Source: Sphingomonas sp. CFBP 8760 (GTDB lineage Bacteria > Pseudomonadota > Alphaproteobacteria > Sphingomonadales > Sphingomonadaceae). From it: a DNA stretch of 64,000 nt. The notes under the pieces were generated by a model. The model was given only the letters and a program-made list of their open reading frames with translations, was not told the origin of the DNA and did not search any database. Both the position numbers and the translations under genes were made by a program. Position 1 is the first letter of the stretch; the number at the start of each line of letters is the position of its first letter. Positions 8,047 to 17,332 of this stretch are shown here, piece after piece. Location of the stretch: the NCBI RefSeq assembly GCF_014841615.1, contig NZ_JACYUG010000002.1:230614-294613 (forward strand), given 5' to 3'.

Positions 8047-8606
8047 GCGCGCGCGAGGCATGGTTCGAGGGCCAACTCGATCTCGATCCGGAAGCACTCG
8101 TCTTCGTCGATGAGACAGGCGCCAGCACCAGGATGGCACGCCGCTATGGACGCGCTCCACGCGGCGAGCGGCTGCGCATGGCGGTGCCGCACGGGCACTG
8201 GATGACGACCACGTTCGTCGGGGCTTTGCGGCTCTCGGGTATGACCGCACCGCTCGTCATCGACGGACCGATGACCGGGGCATGGTTCGAAGCCTGGGTC
8301 GCCCGGGCGCTCGCCCCGACGCTGAAACGTGGCGATGTCGTCATCCTGGACAACCTGCCTGCCCACAAGAGCGTCGCGGCCAGGGACGCGATCGAGGCAA
8401 GGGGCGCCCGGCTGCTCTTCCTTCCTCCTTACTCGCCGGACTTCAACCCGATCGAGAACGCCTTCGCCAAACTCAAGGCGCTCCTGCGCAAGGCCGCCGC
8501 GCGCACCGTAGATGACCTGTCACGCGCCATCGGTGCCGCCATCGACACCTTCACGCCCGCAGAGTGCGCCAACTACTTCGCCGCTGCCGGATACGATGCG
8601 TACTGA
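7965..8606 (+). CDS. IS630 transposase OrfB (DDE catalytic part)
   Basis: Catalytic half of the IS630 transposase in the -1 frame relative to OrfA. The DDE motifs are VFVDETGAS (first Asp), VILDNLPAHK (second Asp) and LPPYSPDFNPIENAFAKLK (Glu). The coordinates give the open frame from an ATG at 7965, but the biologically relevant protein is probably the OrfA-OrfB fusion made by slippage at 7999-8005, with OrfB sequence resuming as KTGHAQEQDRPDVLSAREAW. It ends 15 bases before the right end of the element. Confidence 0.88.
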   Translation: MALLRPPWAHAQKKTGHAQEQDRPDVLSAREAWFEGQLDLDPEALVFVDETGASTRMARRYGRAPRGERLRMAVPHGHWMTTTFVGALRLSGMTAPLVIDGPMTGAWFEAWVARALAPTLKRGDVVILDNLPAHKSVAARDAIEARGARLLFLPPYSPDFNPIENAFAKLKALLRKAAARTVDDLSRAIGAAIDTFTPAECANYFAAAGYDAY

Positions 8607-8622
8607 ACGGAATTTGCTCTAG

Positions 8623-9138
8623 TCTAAGTCGCCATTACCTCAACCCGCTTTTCAAAAAACGTGGGGAAGCGGCTTAACGGTTCGGGTCCCTGTTTAGGAT
8701 TCACATCGGCCATCCCCTTGCCTGACCAGTCCAAAAGCCTAATACAGCCGCCCCGACGCTCTTTCAGAAAACCCCAGAAATCGGCCATTTTTGGTGTCAG
8801 CCGTAAAATCCTTTTCTGGGCACAAACGGCACGTCGACTATCAAACCAAGCGGTACTGTCCTACACCAGCCTGTTCTGGCATGGATCGGTGCCGCTATTT
8901 TCCATGGTCGATCCCGTTGCCAGCGCACCGACGTCAGGTGCCGCATCGGTCGCTGTTCGCCACCGCAACACGCTGCATGGAAAGTCCACCGACAGGGCGT
9001 TTCCCGTGACTTTCGTGACTTTCCGATCGTCTCGACCCCGATAAACTACCGGTTGGTCGTACGGGCGGCATGTCCAGCCGTGGCTGTCGTCCAGACGGCG
9101 CTACCCGCCTGGACGCCCCGCAACGCAGATATCCGGGC
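8623..9138. other. Intergenic stretch with no recognised gene
   Basis: This 516-base stretch lies between the IS630 right end and the eda stop. A 127-codon plus-strand frame from 8661 has no recognisable motif and a composition unlike the neighbouring genes, so I do not call it. A short direct repeat CGTGACTTTC occurs near 9006-9022. No terminator for eda is evident. Confidence 0.5.
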
Positions 9139-9744
9139 TTACCCCCGCAACGCCGCCGCGGCCCGTGCCTTCGCCTCGATCTCGGCCAGCGTGCCGCCGG
9201 TCACCCAGCTGCCGCCGACGCATTCGACCGGTTCCACCGCCAGCCAGTCGCGCGCGCTTGCTTCGGTGATGCCGCCGGTGGGGCAGAAGCGGCACTGGTA
9301 GAAGGGGGCGGCGAGCGCCTTCAGCGCCTTGATCCCGCCCGAGGTTTCGGCGGGGAAGAACTTGAACGCGGTCAGCCCCATGTCCAGCCCGCGCATGATG
9401 TCGCCCGCCGTGGCGACGCCGGGGAGGAAGGGGACGCCGGACTTCACGATCGTCTCGCCCAGGCCCTGCGACAGGCCGGGGGAAACGATGAATTCGGCGC
9501 CCGCAGCCATCACCTGTTCGAACTGGCCCTGCGACACGACGGTGCCGGCGCCGACGATCGCGCCCTCCACCTTCTTCATCTCGGCGATCGCGTCGAGCGC
9601 GGCGGGGGTGCGCATCGTCACCTCCAGCACGCGCAGGCCGCCGGCGACCAGCGCCTCGGCCAGCGGGCGGGCGGTGGTGGCGTCGTCGATCACCAGCACG
9701 GGGATGACGGCGCTGGTGCGCATGATGGTGAGGATATCGGTCAT
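9139..9744 (-). CDS. eda: KDPG aldolase (2-dehydro-3-deoxyphosphogluconate aldolase)
   Basis: Last step of the Entner-Doudoroff pathway: splits 2-keto-3-deoxy-6-phosphogluconate into pyruvate and glyceraldehyde 3-phosphate. The 201-residue class I aldolase has the Schiff-base Lys128 in TAFKFFPAE and Glu41 in LEVTMRT, at the expected places in the TIM barrel. Its start overlaps the glk stop by four bases (ATGA), so it is translated with glk as the last gene of the zwf-pgl-edd-glk-eda run. Confidence 0.95.
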   Translation of the reverse strand: MTDILTIMRTSAVIPVLVIDDATTARPLAEALVAGGLRVLEVTMRTPAALDAIAEMKKVEGAIVGAGTVVSQGQFEQVMAAGAEFIVSPGLSQGLGETIVKSGVPFLPGVATAGDIMRGLDMGLTAFKFFPAETSGGIKALKALAAPFYQCRFCPTGGITEASARDWLAVEPVECVGGSWVTGGTLAEIEAKARAAAALRG

Positions 9745-10709
9745 CTGGAATGCTCCTGGGCAAAGGCGGCAGCCGCGCCGAACAGGCCGGGCTGCGGATG
9801 GGTGATGAGCTTGACGGGCATGGCGGCCATCATCGACTGGAACCGGCCCTTGGCGACGAAGCGCTGGTCGAAGCCGGAGCGCAGCAGCCGGTCCTTGATG
9901 CGCAGACCCAGGCCGCCGGCGATCACCACGCCCTTCGCGCCATGCGCCAGCGCCAGATCGCCCGCGACGGCGCCCAGCGCGAGGCAGAAACGGTCGAGCG
10001 CGGCGAGCGCGATCGAATCGGTGCCCTCCAGCGCCTCCTGCCAGATCGTCTTGTCGTCGCGGCTGGGGACCGGGCGGCCCTCCATCTCGGCCAGCGTCTC
10101 GTAGATCGCGACGATGCCGGGGCCGGCGACGACGCGCTCGGCGGAGACGCGGGTGAAGGTCTTGCGCAGGCGACGCAGGATCGTGTCCTCGATCCCGTCG
10201 AGCGGCGCGTAATCCATATGGCCGCCTTCGGTGGACAGGACGTGATAACCGCCATCGGCCTTCAGCACCTGCGCCACGCCCAGCCCGGTGCCGGGGCCGC
10301 AGACGGTGGTGATGCCCTTGGTCGGCAAGGGCACGTCCGGCCCGCAGAGATGGACGAAATCCGCATCGGGCAATTGTGCGACGGCATGGCCGACCGCCCC
10401 GAAGTCGTTGATGATCGTATAGGTTTCGGCGTTCAGCCGCTCCGGGATCAGCGAGGGGCGGATGACCCAGGGGTTGTTGGTCAGCCGGATCACGTCACCG
10501 GTGATCGGCGAGGCGACCGACAGCGCGGCGGCACGCGGCAGGGGGCCGGCAGCTTGCGCCTCGAATGCCTGCCACGCGGTCTGGAGCGAGGCGTGCTCGG
10601 CGGTCTTCTGCGTGCAGACCTCGCCAAGCGAGACGACATGGCCGCCCTCCACCTCGGCGATGGCGAAGCGGGCATGGGTGCCCCCGATATCGACTGCGAC
10701 GACCTGCAT
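9741..10709 (-). CDS. glk: Glucokinase
   Basis: Phosphorylates glucose to glucose 6-phosphate, the substrate of Zwf three genes upstream. The 322-residue protein is of the bacterial Glk type (not ROK): the phosphate-binding motif [14 protein letters not shown] lies at residues 5-18, followed by [14 protein letters not shown] and [12 protein letters not shown], with EGGHMDYAP for the sugar site. The stop overlaps the eda start. A 107-base gap separates it from edd and contains GC-rich hairpin-forming sequence. Confidence 0.93.
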   Translation of the reverse strand: MQVVAVDIGGTHARFAIAEVEGGHVVSLGEVCTQKTAEHASLQTAWQAFEAQAAGPLPRAAALSVASPITGDVIRLTNNPWVIRPSLIPERLNAETYTIINDFGAVGHAVAQLPDADFVHLCGPDVPLPTKGITTVCGPGTGLGVAQVLKADGGYHVLSTEGGHMDYAPLDGIEDTILRRLRKTFTRVSAERVVAGPGIVAIYETLAEMEGRPVPSRDDKTIWQEALEGTDSIALAALDRFCLALGAVAGDLALAHGAKGVVIAGGLGLRIKDRLLRSGFDQRFVAKGRFQSMMAAMPVKLITHPQPGLFGAAAAFAQEHSR

Positions 10710-10816
10710 CCTACTTCCTCTCCGCTTTGGGGAGGAGGAGCGGGGAAAGGGGAGTATCGCTCACCATCTTTCCACCGCCCCTCCTGCCGGCCCTCTCCCC
10801 CGACGGGGAAAGGGGA

Positions 10817-12631
10817 TTACAGGCCCGCGCCCGCCAGCACGGCGGATGCACCCTTTTCGGCTTCGTCGGCCAGCGACCGGAACATGCCGAACAGTTCGCG
10901 ACCCATGCCGGTGGCGGCGGGCGGGGCGACGGCCTGTTCGCGCGCGGCCCATTCGTCCGCATCGACCCGCGCATCGACGGTACCCGCCACCGCATCGACG
11001 CGGATCAGGTCGCCGTCCCGGATGCGGCCGATCGCGCCGCCCAGCAGCGCCTCCGGCGAGCAATGGATCGCGCAGGGCACCTTGCCGCTGGCACCCGACA
11101 TCCGCCCGTCCGTCACCAGCGCGACCCGGAAGCCACGATTCTGGAGGACGCCGAGCGGCGGCGTCAGCTTGTGGAGTTCCGGCATGCCGTTGGCGCGCGG
11201 CCCCTGGAAGCGGACGACGACGACGACGTCCTGCTCCAGCTCGCCGGCCTTGAACGCCTCCAGCACGTCGAGCTGGTCGTGAAACACGCGGGCCGGCGCC
11301 TCGACGACCCAGCGGTCGCGCTCGACGGCGGATACCTTGATGCACGCACGGCCGATATTGCCCGCCAGGATGCGCATACCGCCATCGGGGGAAAACGGTG
11401 CCGCCGCCGGGCGCAGGATCGTGTCGTCGCCGCTGACGCCGGGATCGACCCAGTGCACCGTATCGCCATCGATCACCGGTTTGCCGGCATAGGCGACCAT
11501 GCCGCCCGACGCGATGGTCATGATGTCGCCGTGGAGCAACCCCTCGCCGAGGAGTTCGCGGATGACATAGGGCATGCCGCCCGCCGCCTCGAACCCGTTC
11601 ACGTCCGCCGATCCGTTGGGATAGACGCGCGCGATCAGCGGCACCGCCGCCGAGAGGCGATCGAAATCCTCCCAGTCGATCACGATGCCCGCCGCACGCG
11701 CGATGGCGGGTACGTGGAGCAGGTGGTTGGTCGAACCACCCGTCGCCAGCAGCCCGACCGCCGCGTTGACGATCGCGCGTTCGTCGACGCACCAGCCCAA
11801 TGGCCGGTAGTCGTCGCCCCGCATGCCGATCGCCGCCAGCCGGTGGACGGCGGCGCGGGTCAGTTCCTGGCGCAGCTTGGTGCCGGGATTGACGAAGGCG
11901 GCACCGGGAATGTGCAGGCCCATCACCTCCATCATCATCTGGTTGGTGTTGGCGGTGCCGTAGAAGGTGCAGGTCCCCTTGCCGTGATAGGCCTGGATTT
12001 CCGCATCCAGCAATTCGTCGCGGCTGGCATCGCCCACCGCATAACGTTCGCGAACCGCCGCCTTGGCCTTGTTGGGCAGGCCGGTCGGCATCGGGCCGCC
12101 GGGGATCAGGATGGTCGGCAGATGGCCGAAGCGCAGCGCGCCCATCAGCAGGCCCGGCACGATCTTGTCGCAGATGCCCAGCAGGGCCGCACCCTCGAAC
12201 GTGCCGTGGGACAGGCCGACCGCGGTCGACAGCGCGATCGTGTCGCGGCTGAACAGCGACAGTTCCATGCCGGGATAACCCTGCGTCACGCCGTCGCACA
12301 TCGCGGGCACGCCGCCCGCCACCTGTGCAGTGGCACCAGCCTCGCGCGCCCAGACCTTCATCAGTTCGGGATAGCGATAATAGACCGCGTGCGCCGACAG
12401 CATGTCGTTATAGGCGGTGACGATGCCGATGTTCATGCCGCGATCGGCCTTCATCGCATCCCGGTCCTCGTCCGTGCCGGCATAGGCATGGGCGAGGTTG
12501 GCACAGCCGAGCTGCGGCCGGCGGATGCCGTTGTCCCGCTCCCGCTCGATCAGGTCGAGATAGGCGCGCCGGCTGTCACGCGACCGGGCGATGATCCGGT
12601 CGGTGACGGCGGCGACGGCATCCTTCATCAT
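10817..12631 (-). CDS. edd: Phosphogluconate dehydratase
   Basis: Converts 6-phosphogluconate to KDPG, the defining Entner-Doudoroff reaction. The 604-residue protein belongs to the IlvD/Edd family of iron-sulfur dehydratases. Cysteines in [15 protein letters not shown] and [11 protein letters not shown] and one in [16 protein letters not shown] are the likely cluster ligands. The C-terminal swivel domain includes [16 protein letters not shown]. Length fits Edd and not the shorter IlvD. Its start codon follows the pgl stop with no gap, so the two are translationally linked. It would also receive 6-phosphogluconate from GntK at 51.6 kb. Confidence 0.95.
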   Translation of the reverse strand: MMKDAVAAVTDRIIARSRDSRRAYLDLIERERDNGIRRPQLGCANLAHAYAGTDEDRDAMKADRGMNIGIVTAYNDMLSAHAVYYRYPELMKVWAREAGATAQVAGGVPAMCDGVTQGYPGMELSLFSRDTIALSTAVGLSHGTFEGAALLGICDKIVPGLLMGALRFGHLPTILIPGGPMPTGLPNKAKAAVRERYAVGDASRDELLDAEIQAYHGKGTCTFYGTANTNQMMMEVMGLHIPGAAFVNPGTKLRQELTRAAVHRLAAIGMRGDDYRPLGWCVDERAIVNAAVGLLATGGSTNHLLHVPAIARAAGIVIDWEDFDRLSAAVPLIARVYPNGSADVNGFEAAGGMPYVIRELLGEGLLHGDIMTIASGGMVAYAGKPVIDGDTVHWVDPGVSGDDTILRPAAAPFSPDGGMRILAGNIGRACIKVSAVERDRWVVEAPARVFHDQLDVLEAFKAGELEQDVVVVVRFQGPRANGMPELHKLTPPLGVLQNRGFRVALVTDGRMSGASGKVPCAIHCSPEALLGGAIGRIRDGDLIRVDAVAGTVDARVDADEWAAREQAVAPPAATGMGRELFGMFRSLADEAEKGASAVLAGAGL

Positions 12632-13336
12632 TCAGGCGCTCCAGTGGATATCGATGGGCAGTTCGACGTCGGCCAGCACGCGGCCGATCGGGTAGGGGGA
12701 GGACGGCCCCTCCGCGATCGCCTGTTCCAGCACCTTGCGCTTGGCGTCGCCGGTGACGGCGATCATCAGCGCGCGGGTGGAGGCGATGGCGGCACGCGAC
12801 AGCGTGACGCGCGCGACCGGCGCCTCGGGCGGCAGCGGATCGGGCATCACGCCCAGGGCGCGGCGTTCCTTGGGGCCGTTCATCGCCTCGTCGAAATCGG
12901 GGCCGGGGAAGATCGACGCGGTGTGCCCGTCGCCGCCCACGCCCAGCAGGCAGAAATCGAGCGGCCAGTGAAGATCCTGCATCAGCGCATCGGCGGAACG
13001 GCCGGCGGCCTTGTGATCGGCCGTCGCCTCCGGCACGATCGGCATCACCCGCGCCCCCTTGGGCAGGAAGATCTTGGCGAGCGCGGTGACGTTCGACAGC
13101 GGATCGCCGAGCGGCACGATCCGCTCGTCGGTCGGGATGATCGTCACCTTCTTCCAGTCGAGCTTGGCCTTGGCCAGCTTCTCATAGGCGGGGAAGGGCG
13201 TCTTGCCCCCCGCCAGCGCGATCACCGCGGAGCCGCGGGCGTCCAGTGCGCTTTCGATGACGAACTGGATGTCGCCGGCGATCGCATCGGCCAGCTCGCC
13301 GGCGTCGTCATATTCCCACCATTCGATCTCGGTCAT
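12632..13336 (-). CDS. pgl: 6-phosphogluconolactonase
   Basis: Hydrolyses 6-phosphogluconolactone from Zwf to 6-phosphogluconate for Edd. It is the SOL/DevB type, with IALAGGKTPFPAYEKLA for phosphate binding, IIPTDERIVPLGDPLSN, and the GVGGDGHTASIFPG motif. I place the start at the ATG at 13336 (MTEIEWWEYDD, 234 residues). An upstream ATG at 13402 would add 22 Arg/Pro-rich residues unlike the family. It lies between zwf and edd, exactly in pathway order. Confidence 0.92.
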   Translation of the reverse strand: MTEIEWWEYDDAGELADAIAGDIQFVIESALDARGSAVIALAGGKTPFPAYEKLAKAKLDWKKVTIIPTDERIVPLGDPLSNVTALAKIFLPKGARVMPIVPEATADHKAAGRSADALMQDLHWPLDFCLLGVGGDGHTASIFPGPDFDEAMNGPKERRALGVMPDPLPPEAPVARVTLSRAAIASTRALMIAVTGDAKRKVLEQAIAEGPSSPYPIGRVLADVELPIDIHWSA

Positions 13337-13463
13337 GTCGTGCCTTCGTGTCGCTGAAAGAAACGGGCGACGCACCCGTGGATAGACCGGGCGGGCGCCC
13401 ATGGGTAGTCGTGATGGATATGTATGAAGCGCGCTCCCGCCCGACGAGCGGGGTGCGCGACGA

Positions 13464-14927
13464 TCAGTCGTCCTGCCAGGTCACGCCGCCGCGTTCGGTC
13501 AGGCCGATCGCCGCGGACGGCCCCCATGAGCCGGACGGATAATGTTTCGGCTTCTGGTCGTTCGCGGTCCAGCCGGCGCGGATGGCATCGATGAAGCGCC
13601 ACTGCGCCTCCACCTCGTCGCGGCGCACGAACAGCGTCTGGTCGCCCTCGATCAGGTCGAGCAGCAGGCGCTCATAGGCGATGCGGCGGCGGCTGCCGGC
13701 GAATTCGGCGTCCATCGACAGGTTGAGCGGCACCTCGCGCAGGCGCACGCCGTCGCGGTCGAGGCCGGGTTCCTTCGCCATCACCAGCAGCTGGACATAT
13801 TCTTCCGGCTGCAACCGGATGATGAGCATGTTGGGCTGGAGCAGCCCGCCGCGCCCCGCGAACATCGAATGCGGCACCGCCTTGAACTGGATCGCGATCT
13901 CCGACCGGCGCGTCGCCATGCGTTTGCCGGTGCGCAGGTAGAAGGGCACGCCCTGCCACCGCCAGTTGTCGATATGCGCCTTGATCGCGACGAACGTTTC
14001 GGTCGACGATGGCTTGCCCAGTTCGTCGGCATAGCTCTTGACGAACTCGCCCTTCACGGCGCCGTCGCCATATTGGCCGGTCACGACGTTCTGGGGCACT
14101 TCCTCGGGCTTCATGATGCGCAGGGAACGGAACACCTTGCTCTTCTCGTCGCGCACGTCGTTGCCGTCGAACTTGGCGGGCGGCTCCATCGCGACCAGCG
14201 CCAGCAGTTGCAGGATATGGTTCTGCACCATGTCGCGCATCGCGCCCGCAGTCTCGTAATAGCCGGCGCGTTCCTCCAGCCCGACCGTCTCGGCGATCGT
14301 GATCTGGACGTTGTCGATGCCGCGCGCGTTCCAGACGGGTTCGAAGAACGAATTGCCGAAACGCAGCGCCAGGATGTTCTGGACCGTTTCCTTGCCCAGA
14401 TAATGGTCGATCCGGTACGTCCGCTCCTCCGGAAAGGCGACCGCGACCGCGTCGTTGATCTCCTGGCTGGACGCTAGGTCATAGCCGAGCGGTTTCTCCA
14501 GCCCGATCCGCACCGTCTCACCCGCCAGCCCGACCTGTGCCAGCCCGGTGATCGCCGCCTCGAACAGCGAGGGTGCGGTGGACAGATAGATGGCCAGACC
14601 ACCCGACACGTCACCCAGCTTTTCGGCCAATGCGGGGAAGGTGTCGGGGTTGGACAGGTCGACCGACTGATAGAACAGGCGGTCGAGGAAACCGGCCAGT
14701 GCGCCTTCGTCGCGGCGGTCCTCTGTCAGGAACTCGTCGAGGGCCTTCCCGGCGAACTCGCGGTAACCGGCGTCGTCCATGTCGCTGCGCGCCGAACCCG
14801 TGATCGTCAGCCCTTCCGGCAACAGGCCGTCCGCATGAAGACCGTAGAGCGATGGCAGCAGCATCCGCTGTGCGAGGTCGCCGGTCGCTCCGAACAGGAG
14901 CAGCTTGCCTACCGGTGTGCGCTGCAT
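13464..14927 (-). CDS. zwf: Glucose-6-phosphate 1-dehydrogenase
   Basis: Oxidises glucose 6-phosphate to 6-phosphogluconolactone with NAD(P)+, the entry to the Entner-Doudoroff and oxidative pentose-phosphate routes. The 487-residue protein has the nucleotide motif LFGATGDLAQRMLLPSLY near the N-terminus and the active-site signature YRIDHYLGKETVQN, plus YLRTGKRMATRRSEI. Length is typical. It begins 18 bases after argC, so argC and the regulatory gene upstream may share its transcript. Confidence 0.95.
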   Translation of the reverse strand: MQRTPVGKLLLFGATGDLAQRMLLPSLYGLHADGLLPEGLTITGSARSDMDDAGYREFAGKALDEFLTEDRRDEGALAGFLDRLFYQSVDLSNPDTFPALAEKLGDVSGGLAIYLSTAPSLFEAAITGLAQVGLAGETVRIGLEKPLGYDLASSQEINDAVAVAFPEERTYRIDHYLGKETVQNILALRFGNSFFEPVWNARGIDNVQITIAETVGLEERAGYYETAGAMRDMVQNHILQLLALVAMEPPAKFDGNDVRDEKSKVFRSLRIMKPEEVPQNVVTGQYGDGAVKGEFVKSYADELGKPSSTETFVAIKAHIDNWRWQGVPFYLRTGKRMATRRSEIAIQFKAVPHSMFAGRGGLLQPNMLIIRLQPEEYVQLLVMAKEPGLDRDGVRLREVPLNLSMDAEFAGSRRRIAYERLLLDLIEGDQTLFVRRDEVEAQWRFIDAIRAGWTANDQKPKHYPSGSWGPSAAIGLTERGGVTWQDD

Positions 14928-14945
14928 CAGGCTTCCTTCTTCAAT

Positions 14946-15878
14946 TTAGAGCGTCAGGCCGGCGACGGGATCGAGCCCGGCCATGATGTTCAGGTTCTGC
15001 ACCGCCGCACCCGCCGCACCCTTGCCCAGATTGTCATAGGTGGCGATCAGCCGTGCCTGCCCGTTGTCCGGATTGCCGAAGACCCGCAGCGTCATGCGAT
15101 CGCTGGCGGCATCCTCCTCGATCCGCACCGCGGCGATGTCGTCCGTCGCGGCGACGCGGACGACGGGGGTATCCCGGTACGCCTCGCGCAGCACATCCTC
15201 CACCGCCGCCAGGGTCGGCCGGCCGGGCAAGGCATGAAGCGCCAGCCCGATTTCCCCCAGCATCCCGCGATACACATTGGCGACCGCGGGCAGAAAGATC
15301 GGCGGCTGGGCAAGGCCGCCATGCGTCCGCATTTCCGCCAGATGCTTGTGCGACAGGCCAAGCCCGTATGCGCGGAAGCCGGTGGCGGTCCCGCCGCCCT
15401 CGAACTCGGCGATCATCGCCTTGCCGCCGCCCGAATAGCCGGAGGCACCCGAATAGACGAGTGGCCAGTCCGCAGGCACCAGCCCGGCCCGGACCAAAGG
15501 GCGCACCAGCGCCAGGAAGCCGCTCGGCCAGCAACCGGGATTGCTGACGAACCGGGCCTCAGCGATCCGGGCTGCCTGTTCCGGTTCCAGTTCTGGCAGG
15601 CCATAGGTCCAGCCATCGGCGACCCGGTGGGCGCTGGATGCATCGATGACGCGGGTGGCGGGATTGCGGATCAGCGCCACCGCTTCCCGCGCGGCATCGT
15701 CGGGCAGGCAAAGGATGACGATGTCGGCGTCGTTGAGCGCCTCGCTCCGCGCGGTCGCGTCCTTGCGGCGCGCCTCGTCGATCGCGATTACGGCGATCCC
15801 GTCACGGCCGGCGATACGATCGCGGATTTCCAGCCCGGTGGTGCCGGCGGCGCCGTCGATGAAGATCGAGACGGTCAT
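14946..15878 (-). CDS. argC: N-acetyl-gamma-glutamyl-phosphate reductase
   Basis: Third step of arginine synthesis: NADPH-dependent reduction of N-acetylglutamyl phosphate to the semialdehyde. The short (type 2) form has the N-terminal motif FIDGAAGTTGLEI, the catalytic cysteine in SNPGCWPSGFLALVRPL, and SGASGYSGGGKAMI. I take the ATG at 15878 (MTVSIFIDG, 310 residues); the open frame extends 27 codons upstream without similarity. The start overlaps the stop of the SH3-like gene (ATGA). Location directly before zwf is unexpected for an arginine gene. Confidence 0.9.
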   Translation of the reverse strand: MTVSIFIDGAAGTTGLEIRDRIAGRDGIAVIAIDEARRKDATARSEALNDADIVILCLPDDAAREAVALIRNPATRVIDASSAHRVADGWTYGLPELEPEQAARIAEARFVSNPGCWPSGFLALVRPLVRAGLVPADWPLVYSGASGYSGGGKAMIAEFEGGGTATGFRAYGLGLSHKHLAEMRTHGGLAQPPIFLPAVANVYRGMLGEIGLALHALPGRPTLAAVEDVLREAYRDTPVVRVAATDDIAAVRIEEDAASDRMTLRVFGNPDNGQARLIATYDNLGKGAAGAAVQNLNIMAGLDPVAGLTL

Positions 15879-16261
15879 GCCGGCAACGTCGCATCGGCCG
15901 CGGCCAGACTGGCGGCGGGGATATAGCCGACCAGCGTCAACGCGGGGGCCACGCCCCACGCCGCCTCGCCGATCAGGTCGAGCACCTCGAACAGGTCGCC
16001 GGCCGCCAGTGTCGCAAGGACGGCCGATCCCGGATCGCGCGCCACGCGCAGGTCGACCGCAGTGGCGATCCGCCGGGGCATCGGGGCGGCATAATGCGGC
16101 GCGAAGACCTGGTCGGCGAGCCGGACGTCGGCCAGATCGGACCGGACCGCATGGGTCGACGGATCGAAGACGATGGATCGTCCGGTCAGCGCGAACGCCT
16201 TACGCGACGGCGTGGCTGAGGCGGTTGCCGGGGTGGGGGCCGGGGGCAGGGGCGTCGCCAT
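15875..16261 (-). CDS. SH3-like domain protein
   Basis: Small cytoplasmic-looking protein. From about residue 20 it has segments FALTGRSIVFDPSTHAVRSDLADVRLADQVFAPHYA and VARDPGSAVLATLAAGDLFEVLDLIGEAAWGVAPALTLVGYIPAASL. These resemble the N-terminal SH3-type region of sphingomonad NlpC/P60 peptidoglycan hydrolases, but the catalytic Cys-His domain is missing, so this may be a stand-alone or truncated copy. The start at 16261 (MATPLPPAP) overlaps the MarR gene by 62 bases; an alternative ATG at 16288 overlaps more. The start is therefore uncertain. Confidence 0.6.
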   Translation of the reverse strand: MATPLPPAPTPATASATPSRKAFALTGRSIVFDPSTHAVRSDLADVRLADQVFAPHYAAPMPRRIATAVDLRVARDPGSAVLATLAAGDLFEVLDLIGEAAWGVAPALTLVGYIPAASLAAADATLPA

Positions 16262-16649
16262 CGCCGATGAATTGCCCGAACTCTTCAAGAAAATCTGCCC
16301 CTTCGGAAGTACGCGCGACGAAGATGTTGCGCTTATCGCTGTCGTCGCGTTGCCGACGCAGATAGCCGAGCGTACCCAGCCTGTTCAAGGCGCGCGTGAC
16401 GACGGGCTTCGATACGTTCAGCGCACGCGCCAGACCGCGCACGGTATGGGGGCCGGGCTTGAGGTATACGAGCAGCAGCAGCGCCATCTGCCGGTTGGTC
16501 AGATCGGGTTCACCGGATCTGACGTAATCGACGAGGGCGCTCATCCAGCTGGACAGGGCATGGGGGTCGTGTGCGGGCACGGGGCTGGCTTCCGATCCTT
16601 GGTTCGTCCGTTGCGGCGCCCGGCGGTTCGGGCGTCGTTTCGCAGTCAT
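16200..16649 (-). CDS. MarR-family transcriptional regulator
   Basis: Winged-helix DNA-binding regulator. From about residue 40 it has LTNRQMALLLLVYLKPGPHTVRGLARALNVSKPVVTRALNRLGTLGYLRRQRDDSDKRNIFV, the MarR recognition helix and wing. I choose the ATG at 16649 (MTAKRRPNRR, 149 residues) because the open frame upstream encodes Arg-rich sequence without similarity. It is divergent from secG and first in a same-strand run through argC to eda, so it could control part of that run, but no operator is evident. Confidence 0.82.
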   Translation of the reverse strand: MTAKRRPNRRAPQRTNQGSEASPVPAHDPHALSSWMSALVDYVRSGEPDLTNRQMALLLLVYLKPGPHTVRGLARALNVSKPVVTRALNRLGTLGYLRRQRDDSDKRNIFVARTSEGADFLEEFGQFIGDGDAPAPGPHPGNRLSHAVA

Positions 16650-16844
16650 AACGCCTTGACCGCAGCAGGTTTCCCGCCGTCCCCCGGCTTTTCGGGATGG
16701 CGTTAACCTGTATCTTCGCGGCGGGGCGGCAGGGTGGCGGATGTAACCCCGATGCGCGGCGGCGTCCGGAAGGTTGATCGCCGCCGTCCACTCGCCTATG
16801 TGCCGCGGCTGGCTCTCCCCGAAATTCTGGATCACCCCCGGCCC

Positions 16845-17249
16845 ATGTTTGCCTTCCTGCTCGTCGTCCACGCCATCGTCGCCGCTGCCCTGGTGACGGT
16901 GATCCTGATGCAGCGATCCGAGGGTGGCGGGCTCGGCATGGGCGGCAGCCCCTCCGGCCTGATGTCCGCACGCGGCGCCGCCAACTTCCTCAGCCGGGCG
17001 ACGTCGGTACTGGCGAGCATCTTCGTCGTCTTCTCGATCGTGCTGGCGGTCTATGCCGCGACGCGCAAGGTCGAGTCGATCGATACCTCGCTGGCGCGCA
17101 CGCCCGCGCCGCAGACCGCGCCCGCGCCGCAGAACAACGCCGTCCCCAACACGCCGGCTGACGGCACCGTCACCACCGGCGCCGGCAAGCCGGTGCAGGT
17201 CGGGCCGGGCAGCCCGGCCGACAATTCGTCGGTTCCGCTCGCCAATTAA
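16845..17249 (+). CDS. secG: Preprotein translocase subunit SecG
   Basis: Small inner-membrane partner of SecY and SecE in protein export. Two membrane helices are visible (MFAFLLVVHAIVAAALVTVILMQ and the VLASIFVVFSIVLAVYAA segment), separated by the conserved loop GGGLGMGGSPSGLMSARGAANFLSR without interruption. A Pro/Ala/Thr-rich tail of about 50 residues follows, common in alphaproteobacteria. The ATG at 16845 gives 134 residues; earlier in-frame ATGs would precede the first helix with charged sequence. It lies directly upstream of pyrG, a common sphingomonad pair. Confidence 0.92.
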   Translation: MFAFLLVVHAIVAAALVTVILMQRSEGGGLGMGGSPSGLMSARGAANFLSRATSVLASIFVVFSIVLAVYAATRKVESIDTSLARTPAPQTAPAPQNNAVPNTPADGTVTTGAGKPVQVGPGSPADNSSVPLAN

Positions 17250-17332
17250 GTTCCATTCGCCGCGTTAAAGGCACCTGCGCCGGTCGCGGGTGCTTGTCGC
17301 GCGTGCCCTATCCACGCTAGGCGATTCCTCCC

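Larger units (their letters stand above)
7566..8621 (+). mobile_element. IS630-family insertion sequence, apparently intact
   Basis: The element is about 1,056 bases and bounded by TA dinucleotides in CTAG contexts at both ends (7565-7568 and 8619-8622), as expected for IS630 elements that duplicate TA. Terminal inverted repeats match at 14 of 19 positions (left TAGAGCATAATCCGAACGG; right, inverted, TAGAGCAAATTCCGTTCAG). It contains two overlapping reading frames joined by an A7 slippery run. A decayed relative lies at 61500-62070. Confidence 0.88.

Noticed and set aside
8661..9044. A 127-codon frame between the IS630 element and eda
   Set aside because: No motif, no clear ribosome binding site, and codon use unlike neighbours.
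10565..13357. Very long plus-strand open frame antisense to glk, edd and pgl
   Set aside because: It is a shadow of the high-GC third codon positions in the Entner-Doudoroff genes; sequence is Arg/His/Gly-rich and matches nothing.
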